Assembly: GCF_025336525.1 (NCBI RefSeq)
Contig: NZ_JAOCZP010000015.1
Span: forward strand, 42,236 to 106,235
From: Chelativorans salis
GTDB lineage: Bacteria > Pseudomonadota > Alphaproteobacteria > Rhizobiales > Rhizobiaceae
DNA: 64,000 nt
Reading direction: 5' to 3'
Part shown: positions 1-9,759 of the stretch, in pieces
Numbering within the stretch: the first letter of the stretch is position 1
Layout of the letters: the number at the start of each line of letters is the position of its first letter
Made by a program: the position numbers and the translations under genes
Notes under the pieces: model-generated
Seen by the model: the letters and a program-made list of their open reading frames with translations, nothing else
Databases searched by the model: none
What the model was told of the DNA's origin: nothing

Positions 1-2
1 AG

Positions 3-275
3 GCGCTCGACCGGGTGATGAAGACGCGCACCACGCTGGTGATCGCGCACCGGCTCTCCACGGTCATCAACGCCGACCAGATCATTGTTCTGGAAGAGGG
101 GCGGCTGGTGGAGCAGGGTACGCACCGCACCCTGGTCCGAAAGCCGCACGGCATCTATGCCCGCTTCTACCGCATGCAGACCGAAAAGACCGATGACCTT
201 CTCGAAGCGGCGCCGGTTGACAGCGGTGGGGCGAAAAGGGCACCTCGAACGAAGGAGACGGAGGAGCGACGCTGA
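3..275 (+). CDS. ABC transporter ATP-binding protein, C-terminal end (partial)
   Basis: Only the last 90 codons of a gene that begins before the window are present. The reading frame is open from base 3. It starts with [21 protein letters not shown], the stretch just after the Walker B/D-loop of an ABC ATPase, and IAHRLSTV holds the H-loop histidine. [13 protein letters not shown] and a YARFYRMQ tail follow, as in exporters with membrane and ATPase domains fused (MsbA/LapB-like). The transported substrate cannot be told. The stop codon overlaps the dapB start by one base (TGATG), so the two genes are probably cotranscribed. Confidence 0.85.
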   Translation, partial: ALDRVMKTRTTLVIAHRLSTVINADQIIVLEEGRLVEQGTHRTLVRKPHGIYARFYRMQTEKTDDLLEAAPVDSGGAKRAPRTKETEERR

Positions 276-1087
276 TGGGTGACATGGGTCTGGTGGTGGT
301 GGGTGCCGGTGGCCGCATGGGCCAAACGCTAATCCGCGCCGTGCACACGATGGAGGGCGCCCGCCTCGTGGGTGCTGTCGAGCGCCCCGGCTCTCCGCAT
401 CTCGGCAAGGACGCCGGCGAGCTTGCCGGCATCGGCATCGTCAATGTCGAGATCGGCGACGATCCGCTGGCCGCCTTCGCCAAGGCCGACGGCGTGCTCG
501 ACTTCACGACGCCGCGGGCGACGGTGGAGTTTGCCGGCTATGCGGCGCAGGCGCGCATCGTCCACGTCGTCGGCACCACCGGGCTTTCGGACGAGGACGA
601 AGCGGCGGTCGCAGCGGCAGCCCGCCACGCCACCATCGTCAAGTCCGGCAATATGAGCCTCGGCGTCAACCTGCTCTCGGTGCTGGTGCGTCAGGCGGCA
701 AAGGCCTTGGACGCCGCCGATTTCGATATTGAGATTCTGGAGATGCACCACCGCCACAAGGTGGACGCGCCATCGGGCACGGCACTACTTCTGGGAGCGG
801 CGGCAGCCGAAGGCCGGGACGAAAACCTCGCCGAGAAGAGCATCCGCGTGCGCGACGGCCACACCGGCGCGCGCGAGGCCGGCACGATCGGCTTCGCAAC
901 GCTGCGCGGCGGCTCTGTGGTGGGCGAGCACTCCGTCATCCTCGCCGGCACTGGGGAGCGCATCGTGCTCTCCCATCACGCCGAGGATCGCACTATCTTC
1001 GCACGTGGCGCCGTGAAAGCGGCCCTGTGGGCGCGCGAGAAGAAGCCGGGGCTTTACTCCATGCTCGATGTCCTGGGTCTCGCCTGA
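275..1087 (+). CDS. dapB: 4-hydroxy-tetrahydrodipicolinate reductase
   Basis: This cytoplasmic enzyme reduces the DapA product with NAD(P)H in the lysine and meso-diaminopimelate pathway. The 270 residues match the family length. The N-terminal Rossmann motif VGAGGRMG is at residues 9-16. The signature [15 protein letters not shown] at residues 156-170 contains the catalytic histidine pair and the lysine and Ser-Gly-Thr that bind substrate. The start overlaps the stop of the upstream ABC gene, and gpmA follows after 40 bases. Confidence 0.97.
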   Translation: MGDMGLVVVGAGGRMGQTLIRAVHTMEGARLVGAVERPGSPHLGKDAGELAGIGIVNVEIGDDPLAAFAKADGVLDFTTPRATVEFAGYAAQARIVHVVGTTGLSDEDEAAVAAAARHATIVKSGNMSLGVNLLSVLVRQAAKALDAADFDIEILEMHHRHKVDAPSGTALLLGAAAAEGRDENLAEKSIRVRDGHTGAREAGTIGFATLRGGSVVGEHSVILAGTGERIVLSHHAEDRTIFARGAVKAALWAREKKPGLYSMLDVLGLA

Positions 1088-1127
1088 TCCACGCCTTTAT
1101 CCTTCCACGCACTGCAAGGGAGCTACA

Positions 1128-1748
1128 ATGTCCGGAATCCTCGTCCTCGTCCGACACGGCCAGAGCGAATGGAACCTGAAAAACCTGTTCACCGGCTGGC
1201 GCGATCCCGGCCTTTCGGAGAAAGGCCACGAGGAAGCGAAGGATGCCGGCCGCAGGATCAAGGCGCACGGGCTCAAGCCCGATATCGCCTTCACCTCGGT
1301 GCTGTCGCGGGCACAGGTGACGAACGACCACATCCTCGCCGAGCTCGGCCAGGAGGGGCTTGAGACCATCTGCGACCAGGCGCTGAACGAGCGCGACTAC
1401 GGCGACCTCTCCGGCCTCAACAAGGACGACGCGCGCAATAGATGGGGCGAGGAGCAGGTGCATATCTGGCGCCGCTCCTACGACGTGCAGCCGCCCGGCG
1501 GCGAAAGCCTGAGGGACACCGGCGCCCGTGTGTGGCCTTACTATCTGCACGACATTCAGCCTCATGTTCTGCGCGGCGAAACAGTCCTGGTGAGCGCCCA
1601 CGGCAACTCACTGCGCGCGCTCGTCATGGCACTCGACGGGCTGACCGGCGAGGAGGTCGTCAAGATGGAGATCGCCACCGGCGTTCCCATCGTCTACCGC
1701 CTCAACGCCGATTCCACCGTCGCCTCAAAGGAAATTCTGGAAGATTGA
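1128..1748 (+). CDS. gpmA: 2,3-bisphosphoglycerate-dependent phosphoglycerate mutase
   Basis: This glycolytic/gluconeogenic enzyme interconverts 3- and 2-phosphoglycerate through a phosphohistidine. [10 protein letters not shown] at residues 7-16 carries the catalytic His10. [16 protein letters not shown] and [11 protein letters not shown] supply the other phosphate-binding residues and the second histidine. The frame is open upstream, but the ATG at 1128 is preferred: it follows AAGGGAGC at good spacing and gives the usual N-terminus. The 206-residue length matches the short rhizobial form. It lies 40 bases after dapB on the same strand. Confidence 0.96.
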   Translation: MSGILVLVRHGQSEWNLKNLFTGWRDPGLSEKGHEEAKDAGRRIKAHGLKPDIAFTSVLSRAQVTNDHILAELGQEGLETICDQALNERDYGDLSGLNKDDARNRWGEEQVHIWRRSYDVQPPGGESLRDTGARVWPYYLHDIQPHVLRGETVLVSAHGNSLRALVMALDGLTGEEVVKMEIATGVPIVYRLNADSTVASKEILED

Positions 1749-1789
1749 GCACAGGCGGCCGACAGTCGGAGAAAATCACAGAATCCGCG

Positions 1790-1818
1790 TTGACACACAA
1801 AGCGCCGCCGCTTACATC
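1790..1818 (+). promoter_or_regulatory. Promoter for tRNA-Leu
   Basis: A perfect -35 TTGACA (1790-1795) and a -10 TACATC (1813-1818) are separated by 17 bases. Transcription would start near 1825, about 7 bases before the mature tRNA 5' end. Predicted from sequence only. Confidence 0.7.
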
Positions 1819-1831
1819 GGCAGCGCACCTA

Positions 1832-1916
1832 GCCCAGGTGGCGGAATTGGTAGACGCGCACGGTTCAGGTCCGTGTGCCGCGAGGCGTGGAGGTTCGAGT
1901 CCTCTCCTGGGCACCA
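1832..1916 (+). tRNA. tRNA-Leu (anticodon CAG)
   Basis: An 85-nt class II tRNA. The acceptor GCCCAGG pairs with CCTGGGC at the 3' end, followed by A and an encoded CCA. The anticodon arm CACGG-TTCAGGT-CCGTG reads CAG, which decodes CUG. A long variable arm and the T-loop GTTCGAGTC are present. A promoter lies just upstream and a GIY-YIG nuclease remnant starts 110 bases downstream. Confidence 0.96.
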
Positions 1917-2026
1917 CGCTTCGCCCTTCGGGCTACGCGTGGCGCAGCCATGCGTCGGCCGTTAGAGCGAAGCAGTGTCCGGCGTAGCTGGAGCAAAGCG
2001 GAAGCGAAGACGGACCGAACACGCAC

Positions 2027-2215
2027 ATGTGGTGCGTCTACATAGTCCGCAGCGTAACCTCGCCAGAACAAGAATATACCGGCGCAACTGCTAATCTGAA
2101 GCAGCGTTTATGGTATTGCGCTTTCTCTGACAAAGTTGTGGCGCTTGAACTTGGAAAAGATCTCAAGTCGCATTCAGGTCGGGCATTTGCCAACAAAAGG
2201 CTGATAAAGGAATAA
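2027..2215 (+). pseudogene. GIY-YIG nuclease-like ORF with internal deletion
   Basis: The 62 residues begin MWCVYIVRS and end LKSHSGRAFANKRL, the two ends of small UPF0213/GIY-YIG proteins (usually about 80-100 residues). From knowledge of the family, about 20 residues that normally join LKxRL to PWRL and contain the conserved His-Thr-Ser-Lys region are missing. Here LKQRL runs straight into WYCAFSDK. The frame is kept, so this may be an in-frame deletion between the two Arg-Leu codon pairs. The GIY core reads VYI...YTG. Base composition is less GC-rich than its neighbours. It sits beside tRNA-Leu and is probably inactive. Confidence 0.65.
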
Positions 2216-2405
2216 ACCTGATCACCACCATCTCGAGCCTGCCAATATAACTTTCCTCTCCTTCTCACTGCCGCATTATACACCTCCCGAGTCACGGCGA
2301 GACAAAACGTGACCGGCGCACGCGCGCCGAATGCTTCCCCAGTCGCTTCCTTGCCCGATTCCGTCCCTAGTCCGGTCCGGTAGCAGCACAGCATTGGGGA
2401 CATCA

Positions 2406-2765
2406 ATGAGAAGCTTTCCCGGCCGAGACGGCGCGCTTGCGCTTGCCGCCGCGGCACCTTTCGCCTTGCTCCCGGCCGCGGCTCATGCGCAATGCGGCAG
2501 TGCGTCCTGGTACGCGCTGACGTCGAAGACCGCTTCCGGCGAGCGCATGAATCCGGCAGCTATGACCGCCGCCCACCGCAAGTTGCCTTTCGGCACGAAG
2601 GTCAAGGTGGTGAATCAGAACAACGGCAAGGCCGTCACTGTACGCATCAACGACCGCGGGCCGTTCGTGGGTGGGCGCATCCTGGATCTGTCGAAGGCCG
2701 CCGCCGGCAAACTCGGCTTCATCAGCGCCGGGCACACGCAGGTCTGCCTGGAGGCGGCGAAGTAA
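2406..2765 (+). CDS. RlpA-like double-psi beta-barrel secreted protein
   Basis: A small secreted protein of 119 residues. A signal peptide (MRSFPGRDG..., Ala/Leu-rich, ending AHAQ at about 28-29) is followed by one RlpA-type double-psi beta-barrel: [43 protein letters not shown] and [14 protein letters not shown]. This is the family of septal-ring lytic transglycosylases, but there is no SPOR domain, so localisation to denuded glycan is not expected. The catalytic Asp of the NDRGPF motif is present. The start was chosen because ATG 2406 follows GGGGA at 5-base spacing and begins a clean signal peptide. Confidence 0.88.
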   Translation: MRSFPGRDGALALAAAAPFALLPAAAHAQCGSASWYALTSKTASGERMNPAAMTAAHRKLPFGTKVKVVNQNNGKAVTVRINDRGPFVGGRILDLSKAAAGKLGFISAGHTQVCLEAAK

Positions 2766-2768
2766 GGT

Positions 2769-3647
2769 TTACAAAAGCACCGGCGGGTCGAGCCGGCCGT
2801 TGACCGCCAGGTCGAGCACGAAGGTCTTGCCGGCTTGCGGATCGGCCTTGCGCGCTGCCTCGTCCATGTCCTCGAAAGCCGAGGTGACGGCGAGGCGGTC
2901 GGCATTGCGGCCGATGAAGACCGGGCATGTGACCTGCCGCGCCGGCAGCTGGATCGAGCGGATAAGCTCGCCGCGTGCCGTCCAGGCGTCGAGCCGCCCG
3001 GCGCCCCAGCGCGCGTTCCACAACGTGCCGTCGGCATCCATCACCGAGCCGTCGATGCCGCCCGGCATCTCGTTGCCTTCCACCGTCAGCACCGGGTCGT
3101 CCACGGGTAGGCCGGTCTCTGGGTCGCAGGCGACGCGGTAGAGCCGGTTCTCGCGGGTATCGGCGAAATAGCCGATGGCGCCGTCGGGGGAGAAGCAGAT
3201 CGAATTGGGGATCGTGATATGCGAGAAAAGCCGCCGCACCTCGCCCTTGAAGAACCAGTATATAGCGCCGGTCTGTTCCTGCCCGCTCTTGCCCATGGTG
3301 CCGAACCACAGCGCGCCGGCAGGGTGCGGACGGGCATCGTTGGAGCGCGTGTCCGGACGGTCCGCCTCCACCTCGGCCAGCATCTCCAGCGCCCCGGATG
3401 CCCTGTCGCGAAGCTGCAGGCCAGTCTCCGTCACCAGAAGCTGGCGCGCCTCGTCGACGCGTGCCAGCGCGCTCGCCATCACCGGCAGGTCGTGCACCTG
3501 TTCTTTCCCGCCCGAGAGCGGCAGTTCGAGAAGCTTGCGTTCGAGGATGTCGAACCAGAAGAGCGTGTCGGTATGGGCGTCATAGGCCGGCCCCTCCCCG
3601 AGTCGGCAGGCAGTGTCCGAAAGAACCGAAACCGCGGCGTCGCTCAT
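2769..3647 (-). CDS. SMP-30/gluconolactonase family sugar lactonase
   Basis: The 292-residue beta-propeller is of the SMP-30/LRE type, which hydrolyses sugar lactones to aldonic acids in a metal-dependent way. Expected metal ligands can be seen: Glu in RLGEGPAYD, Asn in NSICFSPDG and Asp in GGIDGSVMDADG, with NDARPHPAG and LWFGTMG between them. The start ATG overlaps the stop of the upstream short-chain dehydrogenase (ATGA), so the two are translationally coupled. Together they could oxidise a sugar to its lactone and open it, but no transporter or regulator adjoins and the sugar is not identifiable. Confidence 0.9.
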   Translation of the reverse strand: MSDAAVSVLSDTACRLGEGPAYDAHTDTLFWFDILERKLLELPLSGGKEQVHDLPVMASALARVDEARQLLVTETGLQLRDRASGALEMLAEVEADRPDTRSNDARPHPAGALWFGTMGKSGQEQTGAIYWFFKGEVRRLFSHITIPNSICFSPDGAIGYFADTRENRLYRVACDPETGLPVDDPVLTVEGNEMPGGIDGSVMDADGTLWNARWGAGRLDAWTARGELIRSIQLPARQVTCPVFIGRNADRLAVTSAFEDMDEAARKADPQAGKTFVLDLAVNGRLDPPVLL

Positions 3648-4411
3648 AGCACTCCTCCATCGACGATAAGGGTCTGCGCGGTGACGGCGCGCGAAAGTCC
3701 TGAAGAGAGGAAGAGGCATGGTCCCACCATGTCCTCCGGCTGCAGGGTATCCTTCAGGCATTGCCGCGCGATGTGGCGCTGAAGTCCTTCCTCCGTCACC
3801 CACAACTCCTTTTGCCGCCCCGTGATAACCCAGCCAGGCGCAATCGCATTGACGCGGATGCCATGCGGGCCGAGCGCGCCGGCAAGTCCCTTGGTGAGGC
3901 CGACGATGCCGCCCTTGGCGGCCGAATAAGCCGGCATCTCACCCTGGTTGATCATATAGGAGATAGAGGTGAAGTTGACGATGGCGCCGCCGCCGGCCGC
4001 CTTCATGCCCGGCACCACCGCCTGCACGGCGAAGAATTGCGGGCGCAGGTTGATCGCCTGGTTGTTGTCCCAGTAATCGGGCGTGACCTCTTCCACCTCG
4101 TGACGGTCGTCCCAGGCAGCATTGTTGACGAGGACCGTGACCGGCCCATGCGCGTCGGCCGCCTCGGCGACCGCCTTGCGCAGCGCTTCGATGTCGCGCA
4201 GGTCGGCGTGGAGGAAAAGCGGTCTGCGTCCCAGGTCCTTGTCCAGCCGGTCGCAAAGCGCGCGGCTGTCCTTCTCGGCGATATCGATGAACGCCACCCG
4301 CGCACCCTGGCGCAGGAAGCCTTCCGTGAGTGCGGCGCCGATGCCCGAGCCGCCGCCGGTGATCAGCACCGAGGCGTTTTCGAGATCGGGAAATCGTTCT
4401 GTCGGCATCAT
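3644..4411 (-). CDS. SDR family oxidoreductase (probable sugar dehydrogenase)
   Basis: A classical short-chain dehydrogenase of 255 residues. The cofactor motif VLITGGGSGIGAAL is near residue 15, followed by NNAA, the catalytic FTSISYMINQ serine region and YSAAKGG (Tyr/Lys). It ends with a typical GGVL tail. Two adjacent ATGs exist (4411 and 4408), with AAAGGGGCC upstream. The 4-base overlap with the lactonase gene suggests a sugar 1-dehydrogenase feeding the lactonase, as in L-arabinose, L-fucose or D-galactose oxidation. That substrate assignment is inference. Confidence 0.88.
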   Translation of the reverse strand: MMPTERFPDLENASVLITGGGSGIGAALTEGFLRQGARVAFIDIAEKDSRALCDRLDKDLGRRPLFLHADLRDIEALRKAVAEAADAHGPVTVLVNNAAWDDRHEVEEVTPDYWDNNQAINLRPQFFAVQAVVPGMKAAGGGAIVNFTSISYMINQGEMPAYSAAKGGIVGLTKGLAGALGPHGIRVNAIAPGWVITGRQKELWVTEEGLQRHIARQCLKDTLQPEDMVGPCLFLSSGLSRAVTAQTLIVDGGVL

Positions 4412-4504
4412 GGATGAAGCGGCCCCTTTGGTTAGCGCCAGCTTAGCCGCACAGTACGCCCCGGCCAACTCCAACGGCCATTCTTATACCGAATGGCCTC
4501 CGCC

Positions 4505-5182
4505 TCAGGACGCGGAATCCTGCGGACCAGTGCCGGCCTCGCTGGCTTCCTTCGCGTCTGCGGTCGTCTCGCTGCCCTTGGGTCCCCCTTTGGCGACGCC
4601 GACCATGGCCGGCCTCAGCACGCGCTCGCCGATGACGTAGCCCGTCTGCACCACCTGGACGACCGTATTGGCCGGCACCTCCGGATTCTGCACCTCGAAC
4701 ATAGCCTGGTGGAAATGCGGATCGAACTTCTCGCCGTTGGGCTCGATGCGCTTGACCCCGTGGCGCTCCAGCGCCGAGAGCATGGCGCGCTCGGTCATCT
4801 CGACGCCTTCGACCAGCGCCTTGAGGCCGGGCTCGGCCTTTTCGCGCGCCTCCGCCGGCACGGCTTCCAGCGCTCGCTGGAGATTGTCCGACACGGTGAG
4901 CATGTCGCGCGCGAAATTGGCGATGCCGAAGCTGCGTGCCTCGGCCACGTCGCGCTGGGTGCGCTTGCGCAGATTGTCCATCTCGGCGGCCAGCCGCAGC
5001 GCGCGTTCCTTCAATTCCTCGTTCTCCTCGGCCAGGCGCACCAGCACATCCGCTTCGGACACTCCCGCATCGTTGTTCTCGCCTTCGGCTGGCTCTTCAC
5101 GGGCTGTTTCGGCCTCGCTTGCCTGGTCCCTGGGCTTGGCGTTTTCCGGTGCGTTGTTGTCGTCTTTTGGATGCATATTCAT
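4505..5182 (-). CDS. grpE: Nucleotide exchange factor GrpE
   Basis: GrpE exchanges nucleotide on DnaK in the heat-shock chaperone cycle. The acidic N-terminal tail leads into a long helix (about residues 50-110: [35 protein letters not shown]). The beta domain has [12 protein letters not shown] and [23 protein letters not shown], the family signature. The length of 225 residues is normal for rhizobia. Start 5182 (MNMHPKDD) is preferred over an upstream in-frame start because it begins the typical acidic tail; 5176 is the alternative. It lies downstream of hrcA on the same strand, with a monooxygenase-like gene between them. Confidence 0.96.
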   Translation of the reverse strand: MNMHPKDDNNAPENAKPRDQASEAETAREEPAEGENNDAGVSEADVLVRLAEENEELKERALRLAAEMDNLRKRTQRDVAEARSFGIANFARDMLTVSDNLQRALEAVPAEAREKAEPGLKALVEGVEMTERAMLSALERHGVKRIEPNGEKFDPHFHQAMFEVQNPEVPANTVVQVVQTGYVIGERVLRPAMVGVAKGGPKGSETTADAKEASEAGTGPQDSAS

Positions 5183-5261
5183 TGCCTGTCCGTCTCTTTC
5201 TCGGAAATCGGGCCGGATATCGAGCTTTGGAGCCGCAAAATCAAGGGGGAACGGTTTCCGT

Positions 5262-5558
5262 TCAGCCAGGAAGGCCGGTGCCGCCGACAGGAAGCGTCCG
5301 GACATGCGAATCGAAACCGGCGATCAGCGGGCGTGCCTTGCCGATCGCCTCCTGCACTTCAGGCAGCAAGAGCGACGCCTGGTGGCTTTCTTCGCCGTCC
5401 CAGACTTCCGTGATCCAGATCGCATCCTCGTCGGTCTCGTCCCGGGCGATCACATAGCTGAGACAACCGGGTATTTCGGCACTCGAGGCCAGAAGGATGT
5501 CGATAAGCGCGTCCCGCTTTCCGGGCTGCGAGCGCATTTTGCCGATCAGACCGAACAT
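5262..5558 (-). CDS. ABM-domain protein (putative quinol monooxygenase)
   Basis: A small 98-residue ferredoxin-like alpha/beta-barrel protein of the antibiotic-biosynthesis monooxygenase family (YgiN-like): [63 protein letters not shown]. Such proteins act on quinols or as heme-degrading or small-molecule oxygenases without a cofactor; the substrate here is unknown. The second of two adjacent ATGs is chosen because GGGAGG then stands 4 bases away. It lies between hrcA and grpE on the same strand, an unusual place for this family. Confidence 0.82.
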   Translation of the reverse strand: MFGLIGKMRSQPGKRDALIDILLASSAEIPGCLSYVIARDETDEDAIWITEVWDGEESHQASLLLPEVQEAIGKARPLIAGFDSHVRTLPVGGTGLPG

Positions 5559-5577
5559 CATCCCTCCCGTACTATCT

Positions 5578-6648
5578 CTACCGCAGCATCCGCCCGACGA
5601 GCTGCGCCGTATAGTCCACCATCGGCACGATGCGGGCATAGTTGAGTCGTGTCGGGCCGATGATGCCGAGCGCGCCGATTATGCGCGACTCCTGGTCATG
5701 GTAAGGCGCCACCACCAGCGAAGAGCCGGAGAGCGAGAAAAGCTTGTTCTCGGAGCCGATGAAAATACGCACGCCCGGGCCTTCCTCGGCGAGCTCCAGA
5801 AGCTGAATCAGCCCTTCCTTGGTCTCCAGGTCCTGGAAGAGGTGGCGCAGAAGCTCGATGTCGGCCTGGGCCGTCACGTTTTCCAGAAGGTTCGCGCGGC
5901 CGCGCACGATGAGCCTGGCCGGCACGTCGCTGTCCTGCCCGGCCCACACGGCCAGCCCCTGCTCGACCAGCGACTGGGACAGCGTATCGAGCGCGGCGCG
6001 TGTCTCCTCCTTCAGCCGCTCCATCTCGGCCCGCGCCTCGGCCAGCGTCCGGCCACGGATGTGGGCGTTCAGGAAGTTGGAGGCCTCGGTGAGTTGCGAG
6101 GCGGTCACGCCCGGCGGCAGGTCGATGACGCGGTTTTCCACGTCGCCGTTCTGCGAGACGAGCACGGCAAGCGCCTTGCGCGGTTCGAGCTGGATGAACT
6201 CGATATGCTTCAGCGGCGTCTCGGCCTTGGCCGCCAGCACCAGCCCGGCGCCGCGCGACAGGCCGGAGAGCATCTGGCTCGCCTCGGTCAGCATATGCTC
6301 CAGCGACTGGCTCTTGCCCGCTGTCCTTACCTGCGCCTCGATGACCTTTCGCTCATCTTCCGAAAGGTCGCCGATCTCCATGAAAGCGTCGACGAAGAAA
6401 CGCAGGCCTTGCTGGGTGGGCAGCCGCCCGGCGGAGACGTGCGGGGCGTAGATGAGGCCGAGATGCTCCAGGTCGCTCATCACGTTGCGCACGGTGGCCG
6501 GGGAGAGCTGACTGGGCAAAAGGCGCGAAAGATTGCGCGAGCCCAGGGGCTCGCCCTCGCGCAGATAGGATTCGACGATAAGGCGGAAGATGTCGCGCGA
6601 GCGCGCATCGAGCGTTTGCAGTGTTTGGTCCACGACAGGCTTGGTCAT
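5578..6648 (-). CDS. hrcA: Heat-inducible transcription repressor HrcA
   Basis: HrcA represses chaperone genes through CIRCE operators. The 356 residues contain the N-terminal winged helix ([60 protein letters not shown]) and the GAF-like C-terminal domain ending [28 protein letters not shown]. The start at 6648 follows AGGAGG, replacing a longer open frame without family similarity. The gene is divergent from rph, the common arrangement in this order. No CIRCE palindrome was found between the two genes, so self-regulation is not evident. Confidence 0.97.
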   Translation of the reverse strand: MTKPVVDQTLQTLDARSRDIFRLIVESYLREGEPLGSRNLSRLLPSQLSPATVRNVMSDLEHLGLIYAPHVSAGRLPTQQGLRFFVDAFMEIGDLSEDERKVIEAQVRTAGKSQSLEHMLTEASQMLSGLSRGAGLVLAAKAETPLKHIEFIQLEPRKALAVLVSQNGDVENRVIDLPPGVTASQLTEASNFLNAHIRGRTLAEARAEMERLKEETRAALDTLSQSLVEQGLAVWAGQDSDVPARLIVRGRANLLENVTAQADIELLRHLFQDLETKEGLIQLLELAEEGPGVRIFIGSENKLFSLSGSSLVVAPYHDQESRIIGALGIIGPTRLNYARIVPMVDYTAQLVGRMLR

Positions 6649-6804
6649 GCGTCGTCTGCCTCCTTGCCGGAATATAAGGGGACGGGAGGGGAACACAATG
6701 CTTCTTGAAGGAGCCTCGACACGGTTTTCCTTTGCGTCCGCCGGCCTCAAAAGCTACAAGCCGCGCACGATCTGAACCCAGAAAACAGCCAGAGACGGGA
6801 CACC

Positions 6805-7521
6805 ATGCGACCATCGAAACGGCAACCGGAAGAAATGCGCGCCGTCAGCTTCGAGCGCGGCATCTCCAAGCACGCCGAAGGCTCCTGCCTCGTCAAGTTC
6901 GGCGATACGCAGGTTCTGTGCACGGCGAGTCTGGAGGAGAAGGTGCCGTCCTGGCTGCGCAACTCCGGCAAGGGCTGGGTGACCGCCGAATACGGTATGC
7001 TGCCGCGTTCCACGGGCGACCGCATGCGCCGCGAGGCGTCCTCGGGCAAGCAAGGCGGGCGCACGCTGGAGATCCAGCGCCTCATCGGCCGCAGCCTGCG
7101 CTCGGTGGTCGACCTGAAGGCGCTGGGCGAGATGCAGATTACCGTGGACTGCGACGTGCTGCAGGCCGACGGCGGCACGCGCACGGCGGCGATCACCGGC
7201 GGCTTCGTGGCGCTGCATGACTGCCTTTCCTGGATGCAGGCGCGGCACATGATTTCCGTCGAGCGGGTGCTGAAGGACCACGTGGCCGCCATCTCCTGCG
7301 GCATCTACGAGGACACGCCGGTGCTCGATCTAGACTATGCCGAGGATTCGGCGGCCGCGACGGACGCCAATTTCGTCATGACGGGCAAGTGCGGCATCGT
7401 CGAGGTTCAGGGCACGGCGGAAGGCGAACCTTTTTCCGAAGAGCAATTCCAGGCGCTGCTGGCGCTCGCCAAGACGGGCATAGCGCGGCTGGTGGAGTTG
7501 CAGAAGATGGCAGTTTCCTGA
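6805..7521 (+). CDS. rph: Ribonuclease PH
   Basis: A phosphate-dependent 3'-5' exonuclease that trims tRNA 3' ends, 238 residues, forming a hexameric ring. Visible family blocks are [27 protein letters not shown] split over the N-terminus, the RNA-binding arginine region, [30 protein letters not shown] and the phosphate-site [13 protein letters not shown]. The start at 6805 follows GAGACGGGA. It begins a plus-strand run continuing with a VOC protein, rdgB and hemW. Confidence 0.97.
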   Translation: MRPSKRQPEEMRAVSFERGISKHAEGSCLVKFGDTQVLCTASLEEKVPSWLRNSGKGWVTAEYGMLPRSTGDRMRREASSGKQGGRTLEIQRLIGRSLRSVVDLKALGEMQITVDCDVLQADGGTRTAAITGGFVALHDCLSWMQARHMISVERVLKDHVAAISCGIYEDTPVLDLDYAEDSAAATDANFVMTGKCGIVEVQGTAEGEPFSEEQFQALLALAKTGIARLVELQKMAVS

Positions 7522-7532
7522 GGGCATTTGCC

Positions 7533-7946
7533 ATGCAACCAGCGGCCATACTCGAAGCAGCACTCTATGTGAGCGACCTCAAGGAGGCCGAGCGCTTCTA
7601 TGGAGAGGTGCTGGGCCTGGGGCGCATCGCCAAGGCCGAAGGGCGGCACGTCTTTTTCCGTTGCGGCAACGCCGTGGTGCTTCTGTTCAATCCCGACGCC
7701 ACCGAGGTGCCACCGGCGCCCGATGCGCGGCTGCCGGTGCCGCCGCACGGCGCCCGCGGCGAGGGGCACCTCTGCTTCGCCGCCAGCGCCGAGGAGATCG
7801 AGGCGTGGAAAACACATCTCGATGCCGCGGGCATCGCCATCGAGGCGGATTTCGAGTGGCCGAACGGGGGGCGGTCGATCTATTTTCGTGACCCGTTCGG
7901 TAATTCGCTGGAGTTCGCCGAACCGCGCATTTGGGGGTTTTCTTGA
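7533..7946 (+). CDS. VOC family (glyoxalase-like) protein
   Basis: A 137-residue vicinal-oxygen-chelate fold protein: [24 protein letters not shown] at the start, HLCFAA in the middle and [23 protein letters not shown] at the end. Putative metal ligands of the fold include the His in GHLCFAA and the terminal Glu in SLEF. Reaction unknown; relatives range from lactoylglutathione lyases to dioxygenases. It is 11 bases after rph, and its stop overlaps a TTG start for rdgB, so it is cotranscribed with nucleotide-hygiene genes. Confidence 0.88.
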   Translation: MQPAAILEAALYVSDLKEAERFYGEVLGLGRIAKAEGRHVFFRCGNAVVLLFNPDATEVPPAPDARLPVPPHGARGEGHLCFAASAEEIEAWKTHLDAAGIAIEADFEWPNGGRSIYFRDPFGNSLEFAEPRIWGFS

Positions 7947-8590
7947 GGAACATCGAAGACAGGCAATTCGTCCTCGCCAGCCATAACAAGGGAAAATTGA
8001 ACGAGTTCGCAGGCCTTCTGGAGCCGTTTGGATATCGTGTGCGCTCGGCCGCCGAGCTCGGCCTGCCGGAGCCGGAGGAGACGGGAACGGCCTTCGAGGA
8101 GAACGCCTATATCAAGGCCTATGCGGCGGCCAGGGCGACCGGCCTGCCCGCCCTTTCCGACGATTCGGGCATGTGCGCCGACGCGCTCGACGGGGTTCCC
8201 GGCGTCTACACCGCCGACTGGGCGACCCTGCCGGATGGTGGCCGCGACTTTCGCATCGCCATGGACAAGGTCGAGAAGCTCCTGCGTGAGAAGGGCGCCG
8301 TCACGCCGGATCAGCGGCGCGCGCGCTTCGTCGCCGTGCTGTGCCTGTGTTTTCCCGATGGCGAGGCGGAATATTATCGCGGCGAGGTGGAAGGCCATCT
8401 GGTGTGGCCGCCGCGCGGAGAGCTCGGCTTCGGCTACGATCCCGTCTTCCAGCCGGACGGTTTTGAGACCACCTTCGGCGAGATGACGGCGGAGGAGAAG
8501 CACGGCTGGAAGCCCGGCGACGCGCATGCGCTATCGCACCGGGCGCGTGCCTTTCAGAAGTTCGCGCAAGCGCGTCTGGGTGTCTCATGA
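7943..8590 (+). CDS. rdgB: XTP/dITP diphosphatase (RdgB/HAM1)
   Basis: It hydrolyses non-canonical purine triphosphates (dITP, XTP) to monophosphates, keeping deaminated bases out of DNA and RNA. Family motifs are [67 protein letters not shown] and [12 protein letters not shown]. No ATG is available at the N-terminus. The TTG at 7943 (TTGA overlap with the preceding stop, preceded by GGGGG) is favoured over TTG 7931. The 215-residue length is normal. Confidence 0.95.
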   Translation: MRNIEDRQFVLASHNKGKLNEFAGLLEPFGYRVRSAAELGLPEPEETGTAFEENAYIKAYAAARATGLPALSDDSGMCADALDGVPGVYTADWATLPDGGRDFRIAMDKVEKLLREKGAVTPDQRRARFVAVLCLCFPDGEAEYYRGEVEGHLVWPPRGELGFGYDPVFQPDGFETTFGEMTAEEKHGWKPGDAHALSHRARAFQKFAQARLGVS

Positions 8591-9738
8591 ACGAAGGTCC
8601 AGGCTTTGGGGTCTATGTGCATTGGCCCTTCTGCGCGGCCAAATGCCCCTATTGCGACTTCAACAGCCATGTGCGCCATCAGCCGGTGGACCAGGCGCGC
8701 TTCGCCGACGCCTTCGCGCGCGAGCTAGCGACGATGCGCCAGCGCACCGGCCAGCGTGCGGTCTCCAGTATTTTCCTGGGCGGCGGTACCCCGTCGCTGA
8801 TGGAGCCCAAGACTGTCGGCACCATTCTCGACAGGATCGCCGCCGAATGGACCGTCGCGCCCGATGTCGAGATCACACTTGAAGCCAACCCCTCTTCCGT
8901 GGAGGCGGAGCGCTTCCGCGGCTACCGCGAGGCGGGCGTCAACCGCGTTTCGCTCGGCGTGCAGGCGCTGAACGACAGGGACTTGCGCTTTCTCGGGCGG
9001 CTGCACACAGCCGACGATGCCCTTCATGCAATCCGGCTCGCCCGCGAGACCTTCCCGCGCCTTTCCTTCGACCTGATCTACGCCCGGCCGGGGCAGACGG
9101 TGGAGGCCTGGACGGCGGAGCTGGAAGAGGCAATCGGCCACGCCGCAGACCACCTGTCACTCTACCAGTTGACCATCGAGGAAGGCACGCCCTTCTTCTC
9201 CCTGCACAAGGCAGGCAAGCTTCCCGTCCCTGACGCGGACAGAGCGGCCGACCTTTACGAGGCGACACAGGAGGTGACGGCGGCGCGGGGCTTGCCGGCC
9301 TACGAGATATCCAATCACGCAAAGCCGGGTGCGGAAAGCCGGCACAACCTCATCTACTGGCGTTACGGCGAGTATGTCGGCGTGGGGCCGGGCGCCCATG
9401 GACGCTTCATTGAGGGGAGACGGCGTGTCGTCACCTTCACGGAGAGGGTGCCGGAGGCCTGGCTAAAACTTGCAGAGGCGAAGGGGACGGGCGTCTGCGG
9501 CGGTGAGACGCTGACGCGCGAGGAAGAAGCAGACGAGTTCCTCCTGATGGGGTTGCGGCTCGCAGAAGGCATCGATCTCCAGCGCTATGAAGAGCTTTCG
9601 GGCCGTGCATTGGCGCCGGAGAGGGTGACGATCCTGCGCGAGGAAGGCTTGGTGACGCCGCTCGGCAATTCCCGCCTGCGCGCCACGCCGGCCGGCATGG
9701 TGGTGCTCGACGCACTGGTGGCCGATCTGGCCCGGTAG
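8587..9738 (+). CDS. hemW: Radical SAM family heme chaperone HemW
   Basis: HemW is a radical-SAM protein that binds and delivers heme, long annotated as oxygen-independent coproporphyrinogen oxidase. The cluster motif [10 protein letters not shown] (Cys-x3-Cys-x2-Cys) is near residues 17-26. [18 protein letters not shown] and [12 protein letters not shown] follow, with a C-terminal HemN-like domain to residue 383. The extra N-terminal cysteine of true HemN is missing, which supports HemW. ATG overlaps the rdgB stop (ATGA). Confidence 0.94.
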   Translation: MNEGPGFGVYVHWPFCAAKCPYCDFNSHVRHQPVDQARFADAFARELATMRQRTGQRAVSSIFLGGGTPSLMEPKTVGTILDRIAAEWTVAPDVEITLEANPSSVEAERFRGYREAGVNRVSLGVQALNDRDLRFLGRLHTADDALHAIRLARETFPRLSFDLIYARPGQTVEAWTAELEEAIGHAADHLSLYQLTIEEGTPFFSLHKAGKLPVPDADRAADLYEATQEVTAARGLPAYEISNHAKPGAESRHNLIYWRYGEYVGVGPGAHGRFIEGRRRVVTFTERVPEAWLKLAEAKGTGVCGGETLTREEEADEFLLMGLRLAEGIDLQRYEELSGRALAPERVTILREEGLVTPLGNSRLRATPAGMVVLDALVADLAR

Positions 9739-9759
9739 CTACAGTAGATTTTCCCGCCC

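Noticed and set aside
1442..1987. 181-codon plus-strand open frame overlapping gpmA and tRNA-Leu
   Set aside because: It runs out of frame through gpmA and straight through the tRNA gene, so it cannot be a real protein.
8587..9738. HemN-type oxygen-independent coproporphyrinogen oxidase
   Set aside because: The CxxxCxxC motif is present, but the further N-terminal cysteine and length of true HemN are missing; HemW fits better.
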